In this document: positions 1 to 9,700 of the stretch, in pieces
How positions within the stretch are numbered: position 1 is the first letter of the stretch
Layout: each line of letters begins with the position of its first letter
Assembly: GCF_905147365.1 (NCBI RefSeq)
Contig: NC_056406.1
Span: 942,501-1,006,500, forward strand
Length of the DNA stretch: 64,000 bases
Reading direction: 5' to 3'
Source: Aricia agestis
Taxonomy: Eukaryota > Arthropoda > Insecta > Lepidoptera > Lycaenidae
The notes under the pieces: model-generated
The model's database searches: none
The model's input: the letters and a program-made list of their open reading frames with translations, nothing else
What the model was told of the DNA's origin: nothing
Program-made: the position numbers and the translations under genes

Positions 1-118
1 CTTCGCTAAGATAGTTTGAGAATGTCGTTTTCCAGTGTTCATACTTTAATTCAGCATCCGGAGTGCCGGGTTCGACTTCGAACTTATCTGGCTTTAGTAG
101 TTGCGCAATTGTAGACAT
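1..118 (-). CDS. Gag-like N-terminus of an LTR retrotransposon (partial)
   Basis: An open frame on the minus strand starts at the ATG complementary to 116-118 and runs off the window edge after 39 codons (MSTIAQLLKPDKF..., then ELKYEHWKTTFSNYL). The tryptophan/aromatic pattern resembles the N-terminus of gypsy-type Gag proteins in insects. This is a family impression, not a search result. Only the first exon-like piece is visible, so a short host exon is an alternative. Confidence 0.45.
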   Translation of the reverse strand, partial: MSTIAQLLKPDKFEVEPGTPDAELKYEHWKTTFSNYLSE

Positions 119-1126
119 CGCAGATGATATTTTTTATTTGGAATAAATTGTTATGAAATTAAAGACAAAACCAAGGAATATTTGGTTTTATTCCAAATAA
201 ATTATTGTACATATTTGTCAGTATGAAAAGGTATGACAATAATAGTTGTTGACATTAATAGACAATTCGAGAGGTGCTGAAGAAGGTCTTAATGTACACT
301 ACACTACGGAATAAGAACAATTTTGTATACTTACTGCATATTCTTACCTTAATAACTATATCAAAATATATTATAACAGCACTGACCGCAATTTAAAGAA
401 AACCATAAACTATTATGACTAAAATTCACCGAAATACGGAGGTTCAAACTCGCTCGTTTACGACTTGTTTTGTTGTCAACTTTGAAATTAGATTTTGGCA
501 GTTTTGTAGATGTAGCCACACATAAAAAATTGCCAGACTAAGGAGAATGATATCAACAAATTTATTGCGGGTTTTATGGCAAACTCGGTATCCCCAATAC
601 CGAGTTTGCCATAAAAAACATTAATAAAACTTATCTTAAGATTTTTTCCTTTTACCCCCTTCAATTCTATTCACCCCGGTTTATATCCATAGGTATATAA
701 ATATCCATATATATGCCTCATTCCATATATATCCATAATTTTATTATGACATTTCAGAGTCAGTGTTGCCAAGTGATAAATGTCTATTTTGTACAAAAAT
801 TATATACGTTTATACATATACAAGTCTGTCAAGAAATATTCATGACAGCAGACAGGCGGGATTTTTTTTTAAATGGATTACAAAATATTGAAATGGATTA
901 AAAAATGTATTAAGCGTTCTCTGTGAAAATACAAAGAAAAAAATACACCTTATAAGCGTGATTACGTTTAGAAAATTTTCCCGCCTCATGACAGGCGGGA
1001 AAACGTTCTTGACGGACTATATGTAATAATTTATTGAAATTGTGTAACAAAATTGTATATAAAAATTGATTAAAATTTAAAAGTATGGCACTTCTGCGTA
1101 GTCGCAAGTGGCAACACCGGTTAGAT
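119..1126. other. AT-rich intergenic stretch with small hairpins
   Basis: No convincing gene. Two perfect hairpins are visible. One has arms of about 20 bases at 572-591 and 598-617 around a six-base loop. The other is a shorter GGCGGGAAAA-type hairpin at 976-986/993-1003. A related aggcggga motif recurs at about 852. The short ORFs here show no domain and are probably chance. Confidence 0.5.
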
Positions 1127-1247
1127 ATATACTACTTAGGACTTGCTCTTTTTGGCGGGAAGAGGAAGGCGCCTTTTTTGAATAACAATTTGCAAAAAAT
1201 TATATTTATAGTTTTTATACATTAAAAGTAAGTTAAAAGTAAATAAT

Positions 1248-2300
1248 ATGCAGGACGAGAGCGACGGAGATGATCCTAACTATAAATCTTCGTCATCGAA
1301 GAAAAGGAAAATAATTGAAAACTCAGGCGATAAGTACAAACCCTTTCTTAAACCTTCATATTCAAGAAAATATCCTGACAATAATTACAACGGAGATTTT
1401 ATTGTATTTGTCGAACATTGTAATAAGGATACAAAAATAGGAAACATGAACCCCCTTAGCCTTTCGAAAATTTTCAAAAACGCAAAAGGAGTTTATGAAA
1501 GAGCTAGAATAAGCGCCCGCAAAATAAAAATAACTTTCAAACAAGCGGCATTAGCTAATGATTTCCTCAATGCATCATTTATTCAAGAAAACAATCTAAG
1601 AGCATATATCCCAGCAGCCTCTGTGGAAAGGGTTGGGGTAGTTAGGTACATTCCTAAGGAAATTAGTAATAGGGATTTGTTTGAAAAAATAAGTAGCGAT
1701 ATTGACATAATTGGTATACGTAGATTTATGAAAAAAGAAAATAATACATTTGTTCCGTTAAATACTATTACTGTTACTTTTTCTGGCACTGTATTACCAC
1801 AATGCATTTTCTTAGATGGATGGAGATATAAGGTTCATAATTATATACCTCCAGTTTTACAATGTTTTAAATGCTTACTTTTCAATCACTCTGCAAAATA
1901 TTGTTTTAATGAACAAGCATGTTCTAAATGTGCAGAGAATCATTCTTATAAAGAATGCACATCAGAAGTTTTAAAATGTAAAAACTGTGGAGGTAATCAC
2001 CTAGCTATTTCTAAGGAGTGCCCAATTAAGGCTTCTAAAATTAAGAAAAACATATCTTTGAGAGTTAATAATTCTACTTATGCAGACATAACAAATAATT
2101 TAACATCTTTCCCACCTCTTACAAAAGCTAATCCTCAAAATGTTAAAATTGTTCCAGAAAAGATATCAGCCCAGGACATTATTAATAACCAAAAAATTTT
2201 AGAAGCCATAATAAGCACTATTGTAAGTATAGGAAATTCTAATGAGATTAAGACTACAACACATATTAAAGAAACATTCATTAAAAACTTTAATAAGTAA
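1248..2300 (+). CDS. Retrotransposon ORF1: gag-like RNA-binding protein
   Basis: 350 codons. The N-terminal third is basic (SSSKKRKI near residue 14). The middle resembles the RNA-recognition-like region of insect ORF1 proteins. The C-terminal half has three zinc knuckles: CFKCLLFNHSAKYC, CSKCAENHSYKEC and CKNCGGNHLAISKEC, at about residues 206-260. Such proteins coat the element RNA and help target-primed reverse transcription. The stop overlaps the ORF2 start (TAATG at 2298-2302), which suggests translation of ORF2 by termination-reinitiation. The frame is intact. Confidence 0.9.
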   Translation: MQDESDGDDPNYKSSSSKKRKIIENSGDKYKPFLKPSYSRKYPDNNYNGDFIVFVEHCNKDTKIGNMNPLSLSKIFKNAKGVYERARISARKIKITFKQAALANDFLNASFIQENNLRAYIPAASVERVGVVRYIPKEISNRDLFEKISSDIDIIGIRRFMKKENNTFVPLNTITVTFSGTVLPQCIFLDGWRYKVHNYIPPVLQCFKCLLFNHSAKYCFNEQACSKCAENHSYKECTSEVLKCKNCGGNHLAISKECPIKASKIKKNISLRVNNSTYADITNNLTSFPPLTKANPQNVKIVPEKISAQDIINNQKILEAIISTIVSIGNSNEIKTTTHIKETFIKNFNK

Positions 2301-5300
2301 TGGATAGTATTAATATTGTACAGCATAACATCCAGAGTTTAAATAATAAAAAACCTTTACTTCAATCACTCTTAATAGATAAAGAAATAGATATAGCTTT
2401 ATTAAATGAAACATGGCTTAAAACTTCAAGTCCTCGGGTTCATTTCCCTGGGTATAATTTCATTTATAAAAATGCTACAAATGAACACGGAGGAGTGGCA
2501 ATAATTATTAGGAATTCTATAAAGTATGTGCAGCATCCGACTCCAAATTATCAAGATATACAGACTATTGCCATAACCATAGAAACAGGTATAGGTTCCA
2601 TTACAATCCTTTGCATTTACAGTCCACCTAGAAACAAAATTAATAAAACAAAATTAAAAAGAATAATTAATAATCTTCCTAAACCTATTATCATATCGGG
2701 TGATTGTAACGCCCATCACATAGCTTTTGGTTGTACAATAAATAATACAAGAGGACGAGACTTGTATGAAGTTATAGATGAATATAATTTATGTATTTTA
2801 AATACAGGTTGTGCTACTACAGTAGGCAGACCAAACAATAACACTTCTGCAATTGATGTTACACTAGTGAGTCCAGAGTTGGCTCCCTATTGTGAATGGC
2901 ATGTCGGTGACGATCCGTTGGGAAGTTATCACTTTCCAACTTTTACAAAACTTAATACTTCTCCTATGCAATATGACATAAATAAAAATGTAAATAAGTA
3001 TTTATTCAAAAAAGCTAACTGGGATAAGTTCTTTAATATGTCAAAAGATCTATTTCAAGATTTTGAATATAATTTACAAAATCCTTTAGAAAGTTATAAT
3101 CATTTCTGTGATCTACTAAACACTTTAAGAGATGAATGTGTTCCAAAAATTATAATAACTAATTCATCTAAAAAATTTAAAAAAAAGGTACCTGCTCCGT
3201 GGTGGAATGATATTTGTGATAGGGCTGTAAAGGATTGTAGAGAAGCTTTGGAAAAATATAGAAGTAATTTAAGTATGGAAAATTATATAAATTATAAGAG
3301 ATTAGATGCACTCAAAAAAAGGATTATAAAAGAGGAAAAGAGAAAAAGTTGGCAAAATTTATGCTCTACATTTAATAGATACACCCCAGTCACGAATATT
3401 TGGAATTTTATCAAAAAATATAAGCGTGTAGGTTCTAGCATACATAGTAAATGTGATAGTTTTGTACCAGAATTTTTAGACAAATTTACAAATGATGAAG
3501 AATGTGAAAGTTCATTAGAAGATATATTTAAAAGTAATAATGATAGTGAATATTTCAACTTCTTTATGAAAGATTTTAGCTGGGATGAATTTTATAGTTC
3601 CTTAATGTCAAGAAGAGATTCTACTCCTGGACTGGATAATTTTCCATATTTAATGATTAAAAACTTACACAAAAATGCACAAGCAGTTCTTCTTAATATC
3701 TACAATCACCTATGGTCCAAACAAGTTATTCCCGACGAGTGGAAAACTCAGTGTGTTTTGCCCATTCTGAAAAAAGATAAGCCAATCCATGATCATAATT
3801 CTTACCGTCCAATATCACTCACTTCATGCATTGGAAAAGTTTTTGAAAATATGATAAAAGTTAGGTTAGACTATTTTACAGAAACTAATTCAATATTACC
3901 AGATTTTCAGTTAGGTTTCCGTAAAGGAAAAAGTACAGTTGATGGCTTTGTTTCATTTATAAATGATATTAAGAATTCTATAATGGCTCATTCAAATGCA
4001 ATTTGTGTATTTTTAGATGTGCAAGGTGCATATGATAATGTTAATTTGTCTGTACTTATTAAGGTTTTAAGTGAATTGGGGATTCCTGGTAGGTTTTTAA
4101 ATTGGATATATAGATTCTTAAATCACCGTCTTGTCTATGTGAAATTTAATGATATACTACATGGTCCAAAATTTGCACATAAAGGCTTAATGCAAGGAGC
4201 GATATTGTCTCCAATCCTGTATAATTTATATACATCACAAATTTGTAAATATGTAAAAGTATTAGGTGTTAATGTTCTACAATATGCTGATGATATAGTT
4301 ATCTATTGTATTAATCGTCTACTACGCTCGGCCAATTGTAATATTAATTTAGCTCTTAAGCAACTGTTAAATTATTATAATAACAAACTAAAACTAAATA
4401 TTAATTCTTCAAAAAGCTCAGTTATGACTTTTGGTAAAAGTCAATGTAATGTTCAAGTTAAATGTAATAATGAAATCATCTCACTAGTAAATGAACATAA
4501 ATTTCTAGGTATAGTTTTAGATAACAAACTTAAATTTAATGTACATATAGATTATATATGTAATAAAGCTTACAAGCGACTCAATATATTGAGATGTTTA
4601 GCAGGAGTTTTTTGGGGTGCTGATCCAAAAATTCTCTCAATGTTGTATAAAAGTTTAGTTAGGAGCCACTTTGACTATAGTTGCTTAGCATATATTAATG
4701 CTAGCGCTAGTCTTCTAAAAAAGTTAGATATCATTCAAAATCAAGCACTGCGCATTATAACTGGTGCGATGAAATCCACCCCTATAAACTCAATGGAAGT
4801 TGAAACTTATATTCCTCCTTTATTCTTGAGACGACTCATGTTAGCTAAGAAATACTTTGTTAAGATGATTGCAATTAAGTCCTCACTTCCTGTAAGAAAA
4901 CTTAAAGTATCTGAGGAAATAACTAGTTTATTAGATTCTTCTGTAATAACATCACAAATTATTTCTACAAGGATTTTGCCACAGATGCCGACTTTGTTAC
5001 AGTTGGTTTTAAATATGACAAATGACATTTATTCTAGTGATCTATGGCCAATTTATGACAACTTTGAAGGTTCTCTAGAGAAAAAATATTTGGTAACAAC
5101 TGGAGACATCTATGGTAAGACCGACTTTCTCAGTTTTATAGAAAAGAAAACAGACTTTTACAAAATCTATACAGATGGGTCGAAAACTATAGATGAGGTT
5201 AAATCGGCTTATTATGATGAATTTCTGGATGTTACCAAATGTTTTATAATCAGTAATATGTGTTCTATCTACACAGCCGAATGTTATGCTGTTTATATGG

Positions 5301-6037
5301 CATTACAATATATAAAAACTTTGTCATATGTAAATAATTTTCTTGTAATATCAGATAGTAAAAGTGTGTTAGTAGCTCTAGATAATAGTAATTTAAGTTT
5401 CAAAAGTAATTATTTAATTTTTAAGATCAAAAACATTCTACATGAATTAGTCAGTAATAACTTTAATATTGAATTTCTATGGGTTCCCTCCCACAGAGGA
5501 ATTGCTGGAAATGAGAGGGCGGATACAGCCTCTAGAGGACCACCAGATGAGGATCATAAGGACATCATAAAAGTGCCATTTACAGACCTCTTTTTGACTG
5601 TCAAAGATGAAATGTTTGAGCTATGGAAAAGAATCTGGAATATAGTAAAGGTTAATAAGGGTAAATGGTACAGTGACATAAAGAAAGATTTTTCAATCCC
5701 ATGGTATTACACTGTACAGTTTGAATCAAGAAAATTCACATCAGTAATAACAAGGATGAGATTTGGACATTGCTTGGTCCCCTCCCACCTCCATAAATTA
5801 AGAATTTTAGATGATGCAAAATGCCCCAAATGCTTAGAAAATGATGCTGACCTCAAACATATAATCTTTGATTGCAAAGCACTAGGTCTGGACAGAATTT
5901 TACTCTGCTCTGAAATAGATAAAATTTGTAAAGATGAAGATATAAGTGTACCCCGCCGCCCAGAAGATTTACTGTCTAATTACAATTTCTTCAAATGTTT
6001 ATACCGTTATATATGCTCAACGATGGAAAAAGTTTAA
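2300..6037 (+). CDS. Retrotransposon ORF2: endonuclease / reverse transcriptase / RNase H
   Basis: 1245 codons, no stops. An APE-type endonuclease occupies about residues 1-225: NIVQHNIQSL, NETWL, GDCNAHH, SAIDVTLVS. The usual SDH near its end reads GSYHFPTF, so the aspartate is a tyrosine. The RT core is at about residues 480-760: YRPISLTSC, GFRKGKSTVDGF, FLDVQGAYDNV (motif A), GLMQGAILSPILYNLY (motif B), LQYADDIVIY (motif C). RNase H is at about residues 950-1090: IYTDGSKT, AECYAVYMAL, VISDSKS, WVPSHRGIAGNERAD. A C-terminal CPKCLENDADLKHIIFDC zinc motif follows. The product nicks target DNA and copies the element RNA. Length and order are complete for the family. Confidence 0.93.
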   Translation: MDSINIVQHNIQSLNNKKPLLQSLLIDKEIDIALLNETWLKTSSPRVHFPGYNFIYKNATNEHGGVAIIIRNSIKYVQHPTPNYQDIQTIAITIETGIGSITILCIYSPPRNKINKTKLKRIINNLPKPIIISGDCNAHHIAFGCTINNTRGRDLYEVIDEYNLCILNTGCATTVGRPNNNTSAIDVTLVSPELAPYCEWHVGDDPLGSYHFPTFTKLNTSPMQYDINKNVNKYLFKKANWDKFFNMSKDLFQDFEYNLQNPLESYNHFCDLLNTLRDECVPKIIITNSSKKFKKKVPAPWWNDICDRAVKDCREALEKYRSNLSMENYINYKRLDALKKRIIKEEKRKSWQNLCSTFNRYTPVTNIWNFIKKYKRVGSSIHSKCDSFVPEFLDKFTNDEECESSLEDIFKSNNDSEYFNFFMKDFSWDEFYSSLMSRRDSTPGLDNFPYLMIKNLHKNAQAVLLNIYNHLWSKQVIPDEWKTQCVLPILKKDKPIHDHNSYRPISLTSCIGKVFENMIKVRLDYFTETNSILPDFQLGFRKGKSTVDGFVSFINDIKNSIMAHSNAICVFLDVQGAYDNVNLSVLIKVLSELGIPGRFLNWIYRFLNHRLVYVKFNDILHGPKFAHKGLMQGAILSPILYNLYTSQICKYVKVLGVNVLQYADDIVIYCINRLLRSANCNINLALKQLLNYYNNKLKLNINSSKSSVMTFGKSQCNVQVKCNNEIISLVNEHKFLGIVLDNKLKFNVHIDYICNKAYKRLNILRCLAGVFWGADPKILSMLYKSLVRSHFDYSCLAYINASASLLKKLDIIQNQALRIITGAMKSTPINSMEVETYIPPLFLRRLMLAKKYFVKMIAIKSSLPVRKLKVSEEITSLLDSSVITSQIISTRILPQMPTLLQLVLNMTNDIYSSDLWPIYDNFEGSLEKKYLVTTGDIYGKTDFLSFIEKKTDFYKIYTDGSKTIDEVKSAYYDEFLDVTKCFIISNMCSIYTAECYAVYMALQYIKTLSYVNNFLVISDSKSVLVALDNSNLSFKSNYLIFKIKNILHELVSNNFNIEFLWVPSHRGIAGNERADTASRGPPDEDHKDIIKVPFTDLFLTVKDEMFELWKRIWNIVKVNKGKWYSDIKKDFSIPWYYTVQFESRKFTSVITRMRFGHCLVPSHLHKLRILDDAKCPKCLENDADLKHIIFDCKALGLDRILLCSEIDKICKDEDISVPRRPEDLLSNYNFFKCLYRYICSTMEKV

Positions 6038-6269
6038 AAATAATTGTAAATAGGTACCGTAGTGTTTTGTTTTTTTTTTTTTTTTTTGTAAATAGTGCTT
6101 AGTGTGAACATTGGTGAGAGCCTGTGGTGAGAACCAACATAGAAGAAAGACATTCCTTTTTTTTAATTTTAATCTGTTGTATTTTGTATTATTATTGTAT
6201 TTTTTTTGGAGCAAAGGACTCGTTTCCAGCTCCCAATAAATTAAAAAAAAAAAAAAAATATACTACTTA

Positions 6270-6619
6270 CTAGTAATCTGTGCCGGTTAGTTTTTTGCTC
6301 GGCGTGGGCGACGCGACTCGCGAGACGCGACTGCCCAAGAGTAATATTTTCGGTGCAAATTAAAATTAAATTTACTGTGTACATAGACATTTTAAAATAA
6401 CTTCTAATATGCGCTACGGCTTTACTTATTTCACTCTGGTCTTATAGTGTAAAAGCCTTTATTTGAAAATAAAAACATTAATTATTTCGCAAAGCTCCCG
6501 ACTGCGCACCGGCTTACTGAAGCGCTTTGTTACAAATATACTCGGCGCAATTTAAATCGGCGAGTTTAATTGTGGAGTGAGCCGGGGAAGATGTGGATGT
6601 GGTCCGAATAGAGGACAGC
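6270..6619 (+). promoter_or_regulatory. LRP1 upstream / 5' leader region, abutted by a LINE
   Basis: Between the LINE's target duplication and the LRP1 start codon lies a short region with GC-rich patches (about 6295-6340 and 6500-6560). No clear TATA box was identified and the transcription start is not visible. The LINE insertion has pushed all sequence upstream of about 6270 back by 5.1 kb. A short upstream ORF lies just before the main start. How much of this is leader and how much is promoter cannot be told from sequence alone. Confidence 0.4.
6591..6611 (+). promoter_or_regulatory. Six-codon upstream ORF before the LRP1 start
   Basis: ATG at 6591 reads MWMWSE then TAG, ending 8 bases before the LRP1 ATG at 6620. 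If it is in the mature leader, it could lower or tune LRP1 translation. Its start context (aag before ATG) has a purine at -3. It matters only if the transcript begins upstream of 6591. Confidence 0.4.
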
Positions 6620-6701
6620 ATGCGGTCTCCCGCGGTCTCCGCGGTCCTGGGGCTGCTGCTGGTCGCCGCAGCCCTCGGGGACAATTTTGACATCAAGCTG
6701 G
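6620..6701 (+). CDS. LRP1: LRP1 exon 1: start and signal peptide
   Basis: ATG at 6620 in the context acagcATGC, with A at -3. The 27 codons plus one base read MRSPAVSAVLGLLLVAAALG, then DNFDIKL: a typical cleavable signal peptide with a Leu/Val/Ala core and likely cleavage after the small residues. It ends in phase 1 at a GTAAGT donor. It joins in frame to exon 2, which begins with GC-rich LDLa coding sequence 9.7 kb downstream. No in-frame upstream ATG was chosen because the 6591 ATG stops after six codons. Confidence 0.85.
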
Positions 6702-9700
6702 GTAAGTTCCGGCCCTCGAGTCGATAATTCCAGATTCTTTCTTTACCAAAACCGTCCACAGTCTTCGAGATAAGATTTTGAATAGGATTCCATGGTTTAC
6801 TCTTGACAAATAAGATTATTATTATAATTGCCGAGGAAATATTTAATTTAAGTAAGTATTAATTATTTTCTTATTAATCGAAGTCAGGTACCTGGCTTTG
6901 AGGTTTTGAATTACATATACAAGCTGACAGGGCAAAAACTTTGGCCATTGTTCAACATGGGAAATCAGCTGTTTTGCCATAATAAACACAAAGAGTCTAT
7001 TAAACGGCACAAAGAGACTGTTAAATGATATTTAAACTGATTACTGTGCTATATTTATAAGGAGTAGAATGCTACCAGTCAGAATGTTTCTTGTTAAGAA
7101 AGCAATTTACAAGAAATAGGTACACATCCAGTTATCTAGCCAAGTATAATATTGTAAGAATCCACGATCGAAGGATTAACCTTCGATCGTGGATTCTTGG
7201 AAATCTATTGTTATTCTATTGTATCTCCCTCACCGGTGAACTTATGGGGCTTGTTGGGTTAAGTCCTAATTTCACCAACGTCTGTTAGTGTTAACGGCTT
7301 GTTAAAATGTCATGTCTTCTCTTTCGTAAGCATGAAAAACGAGAGAGAGAGAGATAATGTGATACTAATTCAAGCATTAACTTTAACAGACGTTGGTGAA
7401 ATTGAGTTTAAATCTGAATCCCCAACACAGAGATATTTTTTCATTTAGCAGTCAATATATATTGAACAATAATTATAAATTCACCATAAAGAAAATATCA
7501 ACTTTGATATTCTTTATACTGCAAATTTTGACTATACTAGGTAAATGGCTTGATTTTTAAATGTTTATTTAGGACATTTAGGTAAGATACAGATTTTGGG
7601 GCAAGATGGGATACCTAAGGGCCTGATTAACTTACACAGTAGAGTGGAGAAACAGTGCTCTCGGCTGAGCGCTTGGTATGTTTATAATGGATGGGCTCCA
7701 AGGGCACTGTCCTTGCCTCTACTCGGCCTAATGTTCGCAGTATAGTTACACCTAGGGAATGCAATCTTGGACCAAGATTGACTACTCAAGATCTTGGCGT
7801 CTTTTTTCTGAATCAAGATTGGTCAGTTCGAGATCTTGTTGAGATTCGGGTTGAGATCTCGGTCGCGTATCAAGATTTTCGCGATTTTCGAGATTAAGTA
7901 GAATAATTGAAAAAATGCGTTTTTTGCTGCAAATTGATAGTAACCAGTATTTTAATAATAAGCAATATTACATATATTATGTAATGTTTCAAAGAATTTT
8001 TTTTTGAGAAAATTGGGCATTGTTCAGCGTTGCCAGATTTTTTTGTGCCAAGTCGTGACTTTGGAACTTTTTGAGTGAAAAAGCGGGATTCTTAAAAAAG
8101 GTATAAAATCGAAAGTTTTTTTTAATTTTTATCATTTTATTTGCGTTAAATAGCGTTTACGGGACAATAGATAGCAAAAGTAGCCAAAGCTGCACGTACG
8201 TTCGGGCTTTCCCCGAAAAGCGGGACTGAGCCTGTCCCGCGCGGGACATTTAATTTCGATGAAAAAATCGGGACGTCCCGCCAAAATCGGGATGTCTGGC
8301 AACGCTGGTATTGTTTTGGGTACGCCCATGCAACTAAATAACACTAAATTTAAAACAATAGAGAAAAGTATGATATACAAATAGGTGGTCTTACTGCTTA
8401 AACAGCAGTTTCTACCAGACAACCTTTGCATGTAATATCGACTTTTGCATGACAACAAGAATTAAGAGTTCCACCAAATTTAATAAGTTCCTCAAATAAT
8501 AGGAGGCCAAGAAGCTCCTACTCACATGCAGAAACAAAAAAATAATATGCGAATTGATGTTATATATTATAATCTTACTACTAGATAAATGGATTGCAGG
8601 CAATCATCATCACCTGCAATTACTATTATATCCCGTAGAAACCATACATACATTCCGAAATAAACACTATGTCATCTGCTGACTCAAAGTACCTACCTCC
8701 ATACCAAAATTAATTTAATTCGCCCATTTGCGGTTTTCTATGTCTGTTAATAACTGCACAGAAAATGCTAAAGAGTAATAATATTACTATACGCGTTGTC
8801 CCGAAATTAGCCGTGATTTTTAGGGGACTCATGTCCCTGGGGTCCCCCACGCTAAAAACAATTTTCAAACAAATACATCTTAACACAGTTGTTTAAAAGA
8901 AATGTACAGCAATCAAGGTAGTTTTTAGACTACCCAAAGGGAAAAAATGGGACCCTGTTTCTAAGACTTTGCTGGCCTTCCGTCCATCTGCCTATCACAT
9001 GGCTGCATTTCAGGAACCACAATAGCTACAAATTTCTCAATTTGTCTTCTTCTTTTGCTGCTATAACGAGAAATACTAAAAACGAAATTTATAAATATAT
9101 ATTTATGGCCCGAACACCCATTCAAAAGTTTAAAATGTAATTTCGATTTTAGTATCTTTATATTATTTTATGTATGGAATGGCACAGATGACAGAGCTAT
9201 AATTGCGGCCCGCGGGAAAACCGGCGGAACCAACTTAATGAGTTCACTTTTTGTAAATGTTGGCTTGCCAAAGTACTTTTAAAAAACTTTTAACTTAACC
9301 CATAAGTTAATGTTATAAATGCGAAAGCGTGTCTGACTGTTACCTCTTCACGCCCAAACCGCAGAATTTTGCTGAAATGGTATCTTATCTTATATCTTTA
9401 AACGAGCAATTCTTGTATATATGTCGCAGGGAAAAGAAGATATCAGGGATATCCCGAAATCCCTAGGGATATCACGAAATCGCGGTAGATACCGAATATT
9501 CTTGTTTCTTACGTCGTCTTACTACACAAATCTAGTGATATGTCATTTCACTAAACTAAATCTAGTGAAATGTCAGAAAAGCGGATACCGCCGAATAAAA
9601 ATCGAGCTACGCATTTCTCTCGCTCGCTCTAATACCCTATCACTATCTTATGGGGGCGACTAGCCCTAAATTGACGATTTTATAATTCATTTTTATACTT

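Larger units (their letters stand above)
1139..6257 (+). mobile_element. Full-length non-LTR retrotransposon (RNase H-bearing, I-like group)
   Basis: The element is bounded by a perfect 12-bp target-site duplication (atatactactta at 1127-1138 and 6258-6269). It has a 109-bp 5' leader, two long ORFs overlapping as TAATG, a 3' UTR with a T run at about 6068-6087, and a 3' oligo-A tail after aataaatt. Both ORFs are free of stops. Intact ends, intact ORFs and a perfect TSD suggest a young, possibly active copy. Clade: the order endonuclease-RT-RNase H is typical of I-like elements and unlike most Jockey elements, so I infer an I-like group. It sits a few hundred bases upstream of the LRP1 start codon, in the same orientation. 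Confidence 0.9.

Noticed and set aside
713..901. 62-codon ORF upstream of the LINE
   Set aside because: AT-rich, no domain and no splice or codon-use support.
7691..7897. 68-codon ORF in intron 1
   Set aside because: It lies in caagat/agatct low-complexity sequence and its RDFRDFRD tail is simple repeat.
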